From Pezicula radicicola (Eukaryota; Ascomycota; Leotiomycetes; Helotiales; Dermateaceae): DNA of 62,665 nucleotides. The translations under genes were made by a program, and so were the position numbers. The DNA lies in NCBI GenBank assembly GCA_003008705.1, contig PDUO01000122.1:6437-69101 (forward strand). Direction: 5' to 3'. Of this stretch, positions 49,171 to 60,565 are shown one piece after another. Position 1 is the first letter of the stretch; each line of letters opens with the position of its first letter. The notes beneath the pieces are model-generated. The model did no database searches. It worked only from the letters and a program-made list of their open reading frames with translations, and was not told where the DNA came from.

Positions 49171-50379
49171 TCAGTCGGCGAACAACCACTTTGCATCATC
49201 CACCATTCTTTGACGATACTCGGCTCCCTTCTTGATCTGCGGCTGATTCCAGAAACAATGAGGCCAGCCTTTATATACCCATAATCGCGTCTGAACGCCC
49301 AACTGCCTCAGTTTATCCTCTAGCAGCAAAACTCCATCCCGAAGTGGATCTGCGCCACAAACTTGGAATGAAATGTGCGGAAGCTAGCTTAGTACCGAGT
49401 CGGGAAACAGGAGCGAGGACAAATATGGCGATTCCGGATCTTCCTTGAATAGTGAGCGGAACCACTCAAGCTGAGATAAAGGAAGCAGCGGCGCGTACTC
49501 GTTCTGTTCGAAGGAAGTATAACTATCCTTCATTAGGTGGCGTGGAAAGCGAGAACGCTCCACGGTAGATGGGCATGAGACGTTGAGACCTTTCAATCGT
49601 TTTGTACCCTATGCATATCCATGAGAAAGTCAGCTGGTCAGCGAAGACGCTTAATAAATGGTTAAGTACCCGTTTGTAAGAATCGCTGGACAAGACTGGC
49701 ATCGAGAGAGACGTGTCTTACGCTACGTTCATTTCTAAGGGTCTCTCCAACACTTACATTTTCAATTTCACGTAGAGCCGTCGCTATAGCCATGGTAGCA
49801 CCAGCACTCACTCCGCCGAGCACCACATTGTCTAAGTCAATTCCGTACTTTTTAGCCCATTCGGGCTCTGTAATCCAATCTAGAGTGTTAGAGACATCGT
49901 GGAACGGAGTAGGAAACGTCCACTCGGGCGTGTGGCGATAGTCAACGTGTAGAACAATACATGGTACACCCACGGCGAATAGCCGACTGGGGATGTCGTC
50001 CATCTCGATGCTGCCGAATAGATATCCGCCACTGTGCACGTGTATGTATAGTGGGAGTAGACGGGTAGATGCTTGTCCCGCACTTGGAAAGTACAGGCGG
50101 CATGCGTTTGAGTGCCCGTCCTGTAAGGGAATCAAAACGTCTTCAGTTGAGAGCCCGCCTGCAAAGTTATTAGGAAACAGCGATCATCGATTTACTAGAG
50201 GATTATGTAGAAGACGTACCAATAGGCCCTAACTCCTTTTGCAGCAAGGCCGCACGCTTGTTGTTCACGGTTTTCTTTGCCATGGTTAGATCTTTTGGGA
50301 GGGCAGGCATCGCAAACGTCTTCGCGAATTCCACCCACTTAGGGTCGAGTTCGGAGTTGTAGTGAGTATAGTCAGCCAT
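49171..50379 (-). pseudogene. Alpha/beta-hydrolase (esterase, fold-3) with one premature stop
   Basis: Three exons fit: 50379..50220, 50158..49722 and 49608..49171. They encode MADYTHYNSELDPKWVEF, GGLSTEDVLIPLQDG, then the oxyanion-hole region IHVHSGGYLFGS (usually HGGG) and the nucleophile elbow LGGVSAGATMA (usually GDSAG, so the Ser is kept). Exon 3 is interrupted by TAG at 49386..49384 after PDSVLS. Beyond it the same frame still reads ISFQVCGADPLRDG and KGWPHCFWNQ, which carry the expected catalytic Asp and His, ending at TGA 49171. The stop therefore removes two members of the triad. One base change (CAG to TAG or TGG to TAG) explains it. Family members hydrolyse esters; in this cluster the substrate would be a phenolic ester or lactone (inference). 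Confidence 0.7.
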
Positions 50380-50919
50380 GAGGGGCTTGGGCTTCTATTG
50401 TCATTCAAGAATCCAGTTGGACGGCACTCCACTATTCGCTAGAATAGAATAAATAGGAAGGCTTGATTAAGGCGGAAACATAGCCGGTCAAAGCTGGGGA
50501 GTTCTTCAAAATCAGGTCGTAGATAAGTCATTATATTGGTTGGACGTCATAGATTCAGAACGCCCGCCGGAGAGGACAGTGTAGTTTGGCCCATGAGCCA
50601 AGTTGAACCTTGCACCGAACGAGTGGATCTATAAATGCTGTCGCTGTCGCTAAGTGTCAGCTATTGTCGGCATGTGGGGTTTTTTAGATTCATAATACAC
50701 TGAGATTACATCTCCACATTTTGGAGTCGGATAAACGCTACGATGCAACTAAATTTATGAAATTCAGCCTTTCTGATTGGAATAACCAATACCGTGGCAA
50801 TTAGATCAAAGACATCACCTTTCCGAGAAGACCTTGTACAAGAATTTTATTTTTTTGGTACTTGAAATTATGGATATACTTCTGATGGAAGATACGGATA
50901 GTACATAGGAAATAGCTCC
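50380..50919. other. Spacer, promoter of the hydrolase gene
   Basis: A+T-leaning DNA without open frames of note lies between two same-strand hydrolase genes. Confidence 0.45.
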
Positions 50920-52077
50920 TTAATTGGTAAATTGCCCAATCCAATCAATAGTGTCCCTAATGCTTGATAGATATGCCTTTCTAGCAAAATCGTCTTGAAG
51001 ATCGATTCGGGATGCAAAACCATGCCTTGTGCCTCCGTATATACTAATCTTGTAGTATATCTTAGCGCCGATCATCGCTTGTGGAATATCCTGAGAAGCG
51101 TTCGGCGCGAATACATCCGTTTCTAGAAGAGACACGGTTAACGTGAGGAGCTGGCGCACAGACTAGTAGCATGCAGAGAAGTGAGTAGAGGTTTACCAGC
51201 GAGACCAATAAGTAGAGGAAACTTGAAAGTCTCTGTATTCTCGAGTTTAAATGGGCCCTAAAATTATCAGCTTAGTATGGGTGCTGACGAGCCTCGAGGG
51301 ACGCAGATTCGATACTGACAGAGTGCATAATGACTGCGGATGTGATAAGACTTGATGAAGCTAACATAAACGCCTGAATTCCACCGAAACAGTGCCATAT
51401 AATATGCAGCTGGTCCGCTGGGGGCAGAGTATGCCGGAATTTCTCAATGAACAGAACAACCAGTGAGTGTACTCGTTCTGGGTTGATCTCCTTGGCCCAC
51501 CGGCCCACATCAACGCCACGGATGATGTCTTTCTCCTGTCTATTGTGAGTAGAAACACGAATATCCGAATAGTTACTTTACCTCCTCGGTAAACTGATCA
51601 CTGCTATCAAGATCCATGTCCGGGTGGTAGTCTAAGTAAACCTCAGGTAGCGCATTGCCTGGTACAGTCCATTAATATCTCGCGGTTTCCTATTGGCTTC
51701 AGAGAGACCCGTACCGTGATAGTAGTCGAGAATGGTGACATTGTAGCCTGATGCAGTCGTAAAATTCGCATGAGCTAGGGTCTTCAAATGTGTGTTTGAC
51801 AGCAGCGCATACCTTTCGAAGCAAACCGATCCGCTAGTATGATATTATGCTTCGCGAGTCCGAAGGCATCGGGAAGAAGAACGATCTCGCCCTTGCTGCC
51901 AGAGCTAGCCAAGGCGTTGGTTTGGTAGACGTCAAAATCGTGTAGTTTACTGAATGCTCCAACCGATTGGTAAGTTTCTAGCAAGAAAAGATCAGTTCCT
52001 CGGTGATTCGACCTATAGTCGGAAGGCTGGAAATTACTATCACCAGGTGTTCCGGAAAAGCAACCACAGGTAGTCAT
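50920..52077 (-). CDS. Dienelactone hydrolase family protein
   Basis: Six exons keep frame: 52077..51813, 51747..51715, 51658..51582, 51535..51320, 51257..51197 and 51122..50920, total 284 residues. Introns are 46-74 bp with good branch sites (for example CTAAGCTGATAATTTTAG before exon 5). The joined sequence reads FASKGYNVTILDYYHG, then NALPEVYLDYHPDMDL, EKDIIRGVDVGRWAKE, the nucleophile motif WHCFGG (Cys), LLIGLAETDVFAP (Asp) and GGTRHGFASR (His), the complete Cys-Asp-His triad of the family. DLH enzymes open enol-lactone rings in aromatic-compound breakdown; many fungal relatives have other ester substrates. No stop is present. It lies at the end of the aromatic-metabolism group, just before an A+T block. 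Confidence 0.82.
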
Positions 52078-52219
52078 CTTGTTTGATGTCGGCGTCTAAC
52101 TTCAGAGTGAGATAGAAGATCAATGAATCGAGGTACTTGACAAGCCTTAGTGGTACTAATGTAGGTGGATCAGGCTCTGCGATATAGTACTCTAACCGCG
52201 AACGATTTCTGCGACTGGC

Positions 52220-52851
52220 TGGTACCTCTATACTATTAATTAGAATTATTAGTTTATAAACTAATAATATATTATTTTTAAAAGATAGAGAGTTTATTAT
52301 ACTAGAGGAAGAAGAACTTTATAAAGTTAAGTTCCTAACTAAGGAATATAAAGAACTAACCTTAGATAACCCTCTTAAATTTAATAGTAGAACTATTTAT
52401 ATAATAATAATAGTACTAGAACCTTAGTATTATTAAAGTTACTAAAGCTATTATATTAATAAGCTTAAGAGGTATAATATACTAGACTCTAATATTTAAG
52501 AATTAATATATAATCTAAAGAGTTTATAATATTTATATTATCTTTATATATTAATTAAAAGTTATTTTTAATTTATTATTTATTATTTAAATATCTAATT
52601 CTAAAGAAACTAATATAAAAATCTTAAACTAATACTTATAATAATAGATTAATAATTTAATTAAAGATTTTAAATTTATAAAACTTAATTTAAAATCTTT
52701 ATAATTAATTACTTTTATAGATATTTCCTTTATAAACCTAGTAAACTTATTATTATAAATTAGATATATTATTATATTTATAAATATTACTAGTAAAGTA
52801 AATATCCTTTATTAATTATTAACTAAGTATAAGAGAATTATAAGAAGTATT
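52220..52851. other. A+T-rich RIP-like block at the retrotransposon edge
   Basis: Almost pure A+T sequence immediately outside the left LTR. The copia element appears to have inserted into DNA that is part of a larger A+T block continuing after 60565. Confidence 0.7.
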
Positions 52852-53031
52852 TGTTGGAATCACCAGGGTGAGTATACTTATAAGAGAATAGGTAGAACTA
52901 ATAAACACTGTAACGACTTGATTGATAGATTGATGATGATGCTACGGAACAGAAACGAATGCTACGATATAAGTAGTCCTCGGCTACTTAGCTTGCTTAC
53001 AGAACCTTGAGGGTTCCGTACTATATTCCCA
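52852..53031 (-). repeat. Left LTR (3' LTR of the minus-strand element)
   Basis: Begins TGTTGGAATCACCAGG and ends CTATATTCCCA on the plus strand. It differs from the right LTR at about 10 of 180 positions, all transitions. Confidence 0.9.
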
Positions 53032-53299
53032 GCACTGGCATCTCTTTCTTTTATCGTAGAGTAGGCCGTTATCCCTCAATTACAATAGCCAGTAATCTTC
53101 GTAGTATTGGATATATTGATAGTTGGGTTCCGTAATATATAGTGTAATGATCGTAAGATTTCGTAGTATCGGTAAGCGACAGGAAGGTTTCTGGAGAACT
53201 CTTTTCTTTTGAATTGGGCTGGGGTTAGGCTCCAATCATTGGTTTAGGCAGCTATTAGGCAACCATTTTGGAATGGACTGAGTTTAGGCTACAACCGTC

Positions 53300-53307
53300 T
53301 ATAAAAG
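53300..53307 (+). promoter_or_regulatory. TATA-like box before the antisense ORF
   Basis: TATAAAAG on the plus strand is followed by a C/T-rich leader (53320-53440) typical of fungal 5' untranslated regions. It lies 273 bp upstream of ATG 53573 and points opposite to pol. Confidence 0.45.
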
Positions 53308-53572
53308 AAACGCTTTTCTCCCACTTCCTTCATCTAAAACATCTACAACAACACCATCTTCTACAGATCTTTCCCAACTTCCTTCCTTCTCAACTTCTTC
53401 TTCTTCTTCAATTCGTTGATCGAATCATTCTTTCCTAAGGTAAGGACAGTCTCATCCCATTCCGTGGTATCACTAATGATTCCGTAGAATCATCTTCTTC
53501 ATCTTCTGCATCCTCATCTTCTGTATCCTCGCTTTCCGTAACATCATAGCTCCTTTCGCAAAGATTCCGTGG

Positions 53573-54466
53573 ATGGTACAGCAGGCTGTTGCTGGAGGTG
53601 CCAACAATCGTCTATTCTCTGCCAATACCGATGGTAATTACCAGATTCTATGAAATACAGTTGTTCCCACGGCCTTGAACATACTCCCCTTTCAAGTTAA
53701 TCGGAACGAACATCAGCTCGCCATCCTTGCTCACACTCGGGGTATTCCGGGTAATAACTGTCGTCGCCGTAATCGCGGTAATTACTATGTCTTTGCAGAT
53801 ACTATCGTCTTCCCGTACACTAGGCCAAATAATCAACGCATTATATACAAATGTACGAATTGCCACTTTCAAGCAGATAGCGCAGATTATGGAGCTATCC
53901 CTATTGGTCCTGTACAAGGAAATGCCTTGTTGCCGGTTCCAGCTCCAGTTCCTGCTACTGCTGCAGCTCCTACTCCCGTAGCTCCTGTTCCTACTCCCGT
54001 AGCACCGGTTACTGGTCCCGTAGCACCGGTTCCTGGTAGACAAGCTACTGGTGGTATTGGTCGTGGCATAGGTCGTGGTGTAGGTGGATCTCCTAGTAGT
54101 ACTACAGTTCGTGGTGGTCGTCGGGGTAATCTTACACAGCGTAATGTTGGTCGAGTTACCGAGTCGATTAGGGATGATTACGATGTTCGTATATCCTATC
54201 CATCTCTTCCGGAGGAAGATGGTGGATCTAGCGATCCGTACAAAGAAGGATTGCGTAACTTCTCCTCTCGGGAGAATACTCTACAGTACACCACTCGTGT
54301 CGGTATTGATAAGGCCTTAAATAACCTACAGGCGGAGAAGGCTCGATTCTTTACTCGTTGGCAAGGTCGTCGTGGTGGAAATGATGATGACGATCCTTTT
54401 GGTGGTCCTTCTGGAGGTCCTTCTAGTGGTGGTGGTAGACTATTCCAGTCTACATCCATTCATTAA
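53573..54466 (+). pseudogene. Accessory ORF antisense to copia pol, one in-frame stop
   Basis: From ATG 53573 (MVQQAVAGGANNRLF) a frame of 298 codons runs to TAA 54466 with a single TGA at 53651..53653, one C-to-T change from CGA. After it the frame is open for over 260 codons. The protein has a possible folded N-terminal part (NYYVFADTIVFPYTRPNNQR, a lone KCTNC), a Pro/Ala/Val linker (PVPAPVPAT, repeated PVAPV) and a Gly/Arg-rich segment (GGIGRGIGRGVGG, VRGGRRG). An acidic helix-forming part (VGIDKALNNLQAEKARFF) and a DDDDPFGGPSGGP tail follow. It resembles RNA-binding, Gag-like proteins only in composition; no family is recognised. Lack of further stops, unlike pol, suggests it stayed intact longer or is exempt by composition. 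It could instead be a captured host gene. Confidence 0.6.
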
Positions 54467-54779
54467 TCATTTCGTAGAATAATTTCGTAGAATGGTTTGG
54501 GGTGTTTTTCGTGGATTGGCTTTCTAGCGGCATTTTCTGAAGGCGTTTCCGTAGGTATCGTGGGTCTCGTAATATAGGTTTCTGTATTCTGCAGGGCGTT
54601 TTTATAGGCATTTAGTGGATTTTCTACTTCGTATAGTAGCTCGTAGTATAGTTTTCATAATAGGTCAACTGAAATGACTGATATAGATCAATGAAATAGA
54701 TCAAAAATATATCCGTAATATCAAATACTATAAACCTAAACTCCGTAATATAACTCCTTGTCGTTAATTTAGGCTATAG

Positions 54780-57700
54780 TAGTCTTTTCTCCTCTTTCTA
54801 CCCAGCCTTCAACTCGTACTTGGAGTTGGTTTGTATTAATGAACTTCTCAAGGGCCTTGTTTAGATTTGGCTTTGTTATAGTATCTACGGGGTTGTCTTA
54901 TCTATTAATCCATCGGATCTCTTGTAGTTCTCTCCTTTCGTAGGATTACCGTAATACTATGATATCAATTATTAAATACTTTTCCTTAGTTGTTCCGAGT
55001 TTAACAAGGTATTCGTAGAGTAAGTAAGAGTCTGTATAAACAATAGTTGGAATAGCTGTAAGGCTTAGTTGATCTATAATCAACTTAATAGTGGTGTTAA
55101 TAGTAATTACTATATCTATACCTCCTACCATTCCATAGATCTCTGATACTAGTATACTCCGGGTAACTCTCTTACTTTTCGTAGAGCTCCAATATACTAG
55201 GTTTCCCTTGATTTCGAAGTATTCTTATTCTATAGTTTCATTTACAAGGATAATTTCATATCCAAGTTGGGAGCTAAGGTCCTTGTTATTTACAAATGAT
55301 CCGTCTACGAATACAAAGAGCTTTACAGTTGGTAGGTCGATTGGAATATAGGTAATTCCACGGTCTAGGTTCTGTATTTACCAATTAAGCCTCTTGTTTA
55401 GATTCATAACATCCTCTATAGTAGGGTTCTAGGTTTATACTACTACAGAGAGGTCATAAGCAGCTTCTGGTTGGTAGATAGTAGCAATGTATACTCCCCG
55501 GGCTCGTTACTCGGTATATTGGTATTAGAGACCTAATTCCGGGGATTCCGTAATATCTGTTTCTATTGTTTAAATGAGCTTGATTTTCTTACCTTACTCT
55601 TTTTGATATAGCTGGATGGTATCTCCTTGTTTCCGTAAGATATATCCATTGAAAATAAGAGGTATTTCTAGTATTAATATCTCCTTCTACTTAGCTAGAA
55701 ATTCAGCCTTTTTGAGTTCTTTTTCCTCTAATTCCATGAATTTCTCTGATACTATGATTAGGGTATCATCTATCTATATTCCGACTATCCTAAATATCTC
55801 CTTGTCTTCCGTAGTTGTTACTAGTAAACAAGGGTTATATATGGATATTATCATTGATAGCTTCTCCCTATAGTGTTTATAGTATATAGCCCACCAATGG
55901 GTTCCAGCTTCAGGGATTCCGTATAATGGTTGTAGAACAACTATAATTATACTTGGTGGATAGCGGTATTGTAGTTCCATGGGTAGCTCTACTAGGATAA
56001 GTCGCTGTAGGAACGTAGTTGACTGAATATATACCTGAGTAATATCACGGAGCTATATTTGGTTATTTAGGTCTAGAATCCGGGCTAAAGAAGGGGCTAG
56101 TACAATTATAACTTGTTGACTAGCTCTCTGGATTGTCGGAGATTGGGTAAGAATGACTTCTTTTCCTTCATCGTTGTATACTTGGATTACAAGTCTTGAT
56201 TTCTTATATGGAGTATCCGTAGCTTTACCTTTGACTTTATTTACAAGTCTAGACTTGAAAATTCGAATTCCTGTATACTTTTCAGAGTTGTATTCTACGA
56301 AACTAAATACTCCTCTTACAATTAGGCCATCGATTTCCTACTTTTGGGATTCCTCAAAAGGTGTTCCGGGAGTTGTAATAACTCCTTTCTTCCGTAGTTT
56401 CAATGAGAGCTCTTTATCGGCTTACTCTTTCGCGGTTATGAATATTATAGTACTCTCCTGTTCCGTAGTAACTATTTACATGAAGTATTCATCGAAATCT
56501 CTGAAAATATTACTACTTCTAGCGAAGTAAGCACAGGTACTCCTTCTAAGTTCCGTAGTATTGTTCCGGGTCTTGTTCCGGGATCTAGAGGGCCTTCCTT
56601 TTCCTCGTTTAGCTGGTCTAACAGGGTTTACTTATTCCGTAATTTTATTCACCTCTTCCTACTGGTCTATTTTCTATGTTTCTTCCTTACTTTATTCCGT
56701 ATCTTCATCCATAGCTTGTTCTAGCTATGGATTTGTTTCTGGATTCTCTGTATAGTAAGGTTTTATACTTATTGATCGAAAGTTTATAGTACCTCGTAGC
56801 ATTTGGATAGTATATATTTCTCCGTCCATAGTAATTAGTTTATATAGTCTATTCCATCCATCTTTCTCTCTCTAGACTCGTACATCTAAATTAATTGGTA
56901 GATCAAGAGTAGGTTTTATAATTAGTCCATTTCTCATTACTAGGGTATCCTTAACTTGTCTCGTAGTATATAGTTTCCGTACTTCTCTCATAGCTAGCCT
57001 AATTACCTCTACTCTCCTTATTACGGAAAGGGTTGGTGGATCTGTGTCTACCATTCATGGATATAATCCAAAGACAAGTAAAGTAGGAACGATTCCATCA
57101 GGTCCTACAGAATCATTGACAGCTTTTACAGCTATCTACAATATAAGCTCCTTGTCGGTCTCACTACCTATTTCATCTTGGATGATTTCGTAGACTCTCC
57201 GTAGTGGTACATAGTATCTTTCAACCTTTCCCACACTATTGTAAGCTTCGACAGGTACTTCCTTAACTTCAATTACCATACCTTTAGCGTATTACCTGAA
57301 TTCCGTAGACGAGAAGTTCTTCCCTACATCATATATTACATATTCCGGTAGCCCTATATATATATCAATCCAGCATAGCCGTAGTATATCCCATACATTC
57401 TTAGCTGATATATCCTTGAGAAACCTTGCTGCTTGGAATACTATTACTGAATCTACGACTTATAGGACTGGTTTCCCGTTTAGGTAAAGAACATCAATGA
57501 TTACAGAGTAGTTGAATTCGTAGTCATCTTTTAAGGTAAACTTAAATCTTCCGGGAGATTTTACGTACATCTAGCATTGATGGCAGTATTTCGTAAGATA
57601 TTGGATTACTTTAGCTTCAAAATCTTGTCCAGCTCTCCATAGAATCGTAATTAGGCATCTTACAGAAGGGTATCCAAATCGTCGGTATAACTAACGTAAT

Positions 57701-60170
57701 TCTGTTTCCGTAAGATGATTCCAGGCAAGTATTCTCTCTGGTTCATTCTATAACATCCATGGATATCCCCATTTTCGTACAATAGGTACAATATTGTCTC
57801 CTTGGATTAGAATATTTTTCAGGTTATCGAGTTTCACTCCCATTTTATCCATATCTTATAAACAGAATAAGAAGGGGGTATTCGTAGGAACAACATAGAA
57901 TATAATCTAGCCTAGTAGGGTATTTACTTTAATAGTACCTTGGGAGAGTATAGATCCTTTCCCAAACCGTATTATATGGTTTCCTACCGGTTCCGTATCA
58001 AGCTAAATTGATGGATCAAGTTTCTATAATACTAGGAATTATGAATAGCCTACTGTAGATACTCCTGCAGCTCCGGTATCTAGTATAATCCCTTGAAATA
58101 CATTGGAAGAGTAACGGTCTATGAATAAGAATATATCGCTTCTCTGTACCGGTTTCTATTCGTAGAATATATCTTCCTTTATAATAGCATGAAACATAGA
58201 TTAGTCGTTTAGAATAGTAACTATTTAAGGTCCATTAATCTCACCAAGTTCCGTAAAATAGTTATCACCTATTTCTTCCTCTTCGGTTTCCATTTCAAGA
58301 AGTAACTAGTCTATCTCGTCTTGGTTTTCATTATCTGGAAATCCTTCTACTCCTTCAAATTAAGCAAGGAAGCTCTGGTAGTAGATAGGGGTGATTTCAT
58401 GTTCCGTAATATATTGTACTTACTGCCGGAACTTTGAGAAAGCTTACTGCCTTTCTTCGATTAAATACTTGTTTAACCAATAGCCTGGTTTACTATATAC
58501 ATAGTATCTCTTCTGGCGGTTTCCGTAGTTTTACTGGTTTCTACGGTAACTTCCTTGGAAACTTCCTCGGCCTTGGTATCTTTATCCATAATTCCTGCCC
58601 TGTAGTTGGTTACTCCGGAATCCAGGTCTCTGCTATCCGTAGTTTCGTTTAGTCCTTCCTCCGTAGGTCCGGTCGGTCCAGTTCTGGTTATACTTTTCAG
58701 TTTGGCTATATGATTCGTCCATAGAATCATTCCCTTGCATGAACTGGCTTGTCTCTTTCTCGCGGGTTACTGTCCCGACTACGGATCGCAATTCTACATA
58801 GACTCCTTCAAAGGTAGCTACTGGTTTATACAATACGAGGCTGCATTCCGTAACACCTCTGTATACACTAATAACCTGGTCTCTTAGGCTACCTTCCCTT
58901 TGGTAGTCCTCGGACAATCCTCTTTGGACCTTCTGGAGTTAGTCGAAGAGTAATTGGAGGCATTCTAGCCTAGACTTGTCCGGGTTTAAAGCAATGATCC
59001 TTGGTAGTATGGTTTCCCTCTACTCTGATATATAGAACTAACGGTTTTCCTCTGTTTCAAAGTATTCTCTGGTCATAGTAACCATGGTACGGAAGTCGTA
59101 ACTTCTTCCGGAGATCCTATCGTAGTAAAATGTACTTGCACGGTCCTTGAGTATAACAGAAAAAGTAATATCATACTTGCTTTACCGTAGTCCAACCTTG
59201 TCGTAGTAGTCGTAGAATACCTGGAGTTTAATGTCTAGGATATTATACAATTCGCCTCCGTACTTCTTGGTATTGTCGTTGCTATATACCTTCATTAGGT
59301 CCGTAATTAGCCTCGAAGGATTCGGTTGAGGCGCATCCGGTGGTAAAGGTGGTAAAAATGGATGTCTTGGTTGTTGCGATTGGTCCGTAGTGACCGGATC
59401 TCTGACATTCCGTCTTGGGTATATTCCGTAGGAAATATTCCGTGTCTCTCTTTGAGGCTGTTGTCTCAGCAGTGGTTCCGTGGTATCCGTGGGGTTACGA
59501 GGTGGTTCCGTAGAATTACGAGGTGGTTGAGGGGTTTACTGAGGTCGACGGTGTAGAGGTATTAGGGTTGGAATAGTGAGGTCTATTGGGATGTCTTTGT
59601 TCTAGGGGTTCCAGCGAGATTCGAATATCCGTATAGTATCGAGTTGGTATTTGATCTCCTCCTTAGTCCATTGATACCGTTCTTCCTTGGTAAGGGTCTC
59701 TTGTAGTACCTGAGATATTGGTAATCTTTCTTTCTTTGGTATAAAGTATCCGTAGGCCCGTAGGAAGTCTCGTAGATTCCGTACTATTGATTTCTCTCCA
59801 TTTTCAAAGATCTCCTTTGTCTAGTTTTTAAAATCATCTCGAAAGTATTCCTATAGAACGATATCATTATAGCCCTGCCTCTTATAGAAATCTATATACC
59901 ATTGAATGAATATATTGATTACCTCCTCGTTTTTGGTATATTCCTCGTTCGTAGGATCAAACTTTGGTGTTCTTGTAATAGATGATATGTTTTCCGTGGT
60001 TCCGTAGTAAAGAATATATATATTTCTAGGTTTCGTAATAAGGAGTATATATCCTTTTAGAATTCGTAGTAATGATTGTATATATTTTTGGGGTTCCGTG
60101 GTAGTATAGATAGATCTTATCGGTTCTGTAGGATCGGTGGGGATGCGAATATCTTCTACCACTCGATATC
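54780..60170 (-). pseudogene. Copia gag-pol polyprotein, many stops
   Basis: The minus strand carries gag-like sequence (TTEPQKYIQSLLRILKGYIL near 60090; FIQWYIDFYKRQGYN near 59880). The protease DTGAAG and a GAG-pre-integrase segment with LYRRFGYPS follow. Then come a Zn-binding-like CHQC, the integrase core, the RT (catalytic IDDT in place of YxDD) and RNase H. TAA, TAG and TGA codons recur every few tens of codons, mostly where Gln, Arg or Trp is expected. This is the RIP pattern. Domain order protease-integrase-RT-RNase H is that of Ty1/copia. Confidence 0.85.
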
Positions 60171-60385
60171 TATAGTTCCGTAATCATAGCTTATTCGGCG
60201 TAGTAGGATACTACCTTGAATACTCAATGGGAATACGTATAATTTCCGCCCATTCGGCTCGTTCAAGTCTTCTTAGCACTATTGTACGAAGCCTTTCACT
60301 GGTTGTAATAACTCCGTAGTTCCAGTCTCTTCTAATAATACCTTACTACTCTATGATTAAACGGTGAAGTTCAATCACTGATCAG

Positions 60386-60565
60386 TATTGGAATCACCAG
60401 GGTAAGTATACTCGTAAGAGAATAGGTAGAACTAATAAACACTGTAACGACTTGATTGATAGATTGATAATGATACTACAGAACAGAAACGAATACTACG
60501 ATATAAGTAGTCCTCGGCTACTTGGCTCGCTTACAGAACCTTGAGGGTTCCGTACTATATTCCCA
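60386..60565 (-). repeat. Right LTR (5' LTR of the minus-strand element)
   Basis: Begins TATTGGAATCACCAGG (first G changed to A relative to the left copy) and ends CTATATTCCCA, the same length as the left LTR. Confidence 0.9.

Larger units (their letters stand above)
52852..60565 (-). mobile_element. Ty1/copia LTR retrotransposon, decayed
   Basis: A 7,714-bp element is bounded by 180-bp direct repeats with TG...CA ends. Flanking pentamers are GTATT (left) and GTAGT (right), a possible target duplication with one mismatch. The polyprotein runs on the minus strand. Readable pieces in order are: a gag-like segment near 60160-58600, an aspartic-protease motif LDTGAAG near 58070, integrase pieces (FNYSVIIDVLYL, PEYVIYDVGKNFSS), reverse transcriptase (RIFKSRLVNKVKGKATD, SRLVIQVYNDEGKE, LQPLYGIPEAGTHWW, QIDDTLII) and RNase H (IVYTDSYLLYEYLVKLGTT) near 55000. 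Many stops interrupt it, so it cannot encode its own movement now. An opposite-strand ORF sits between pol and the left LTR. Confidence 0.9.
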
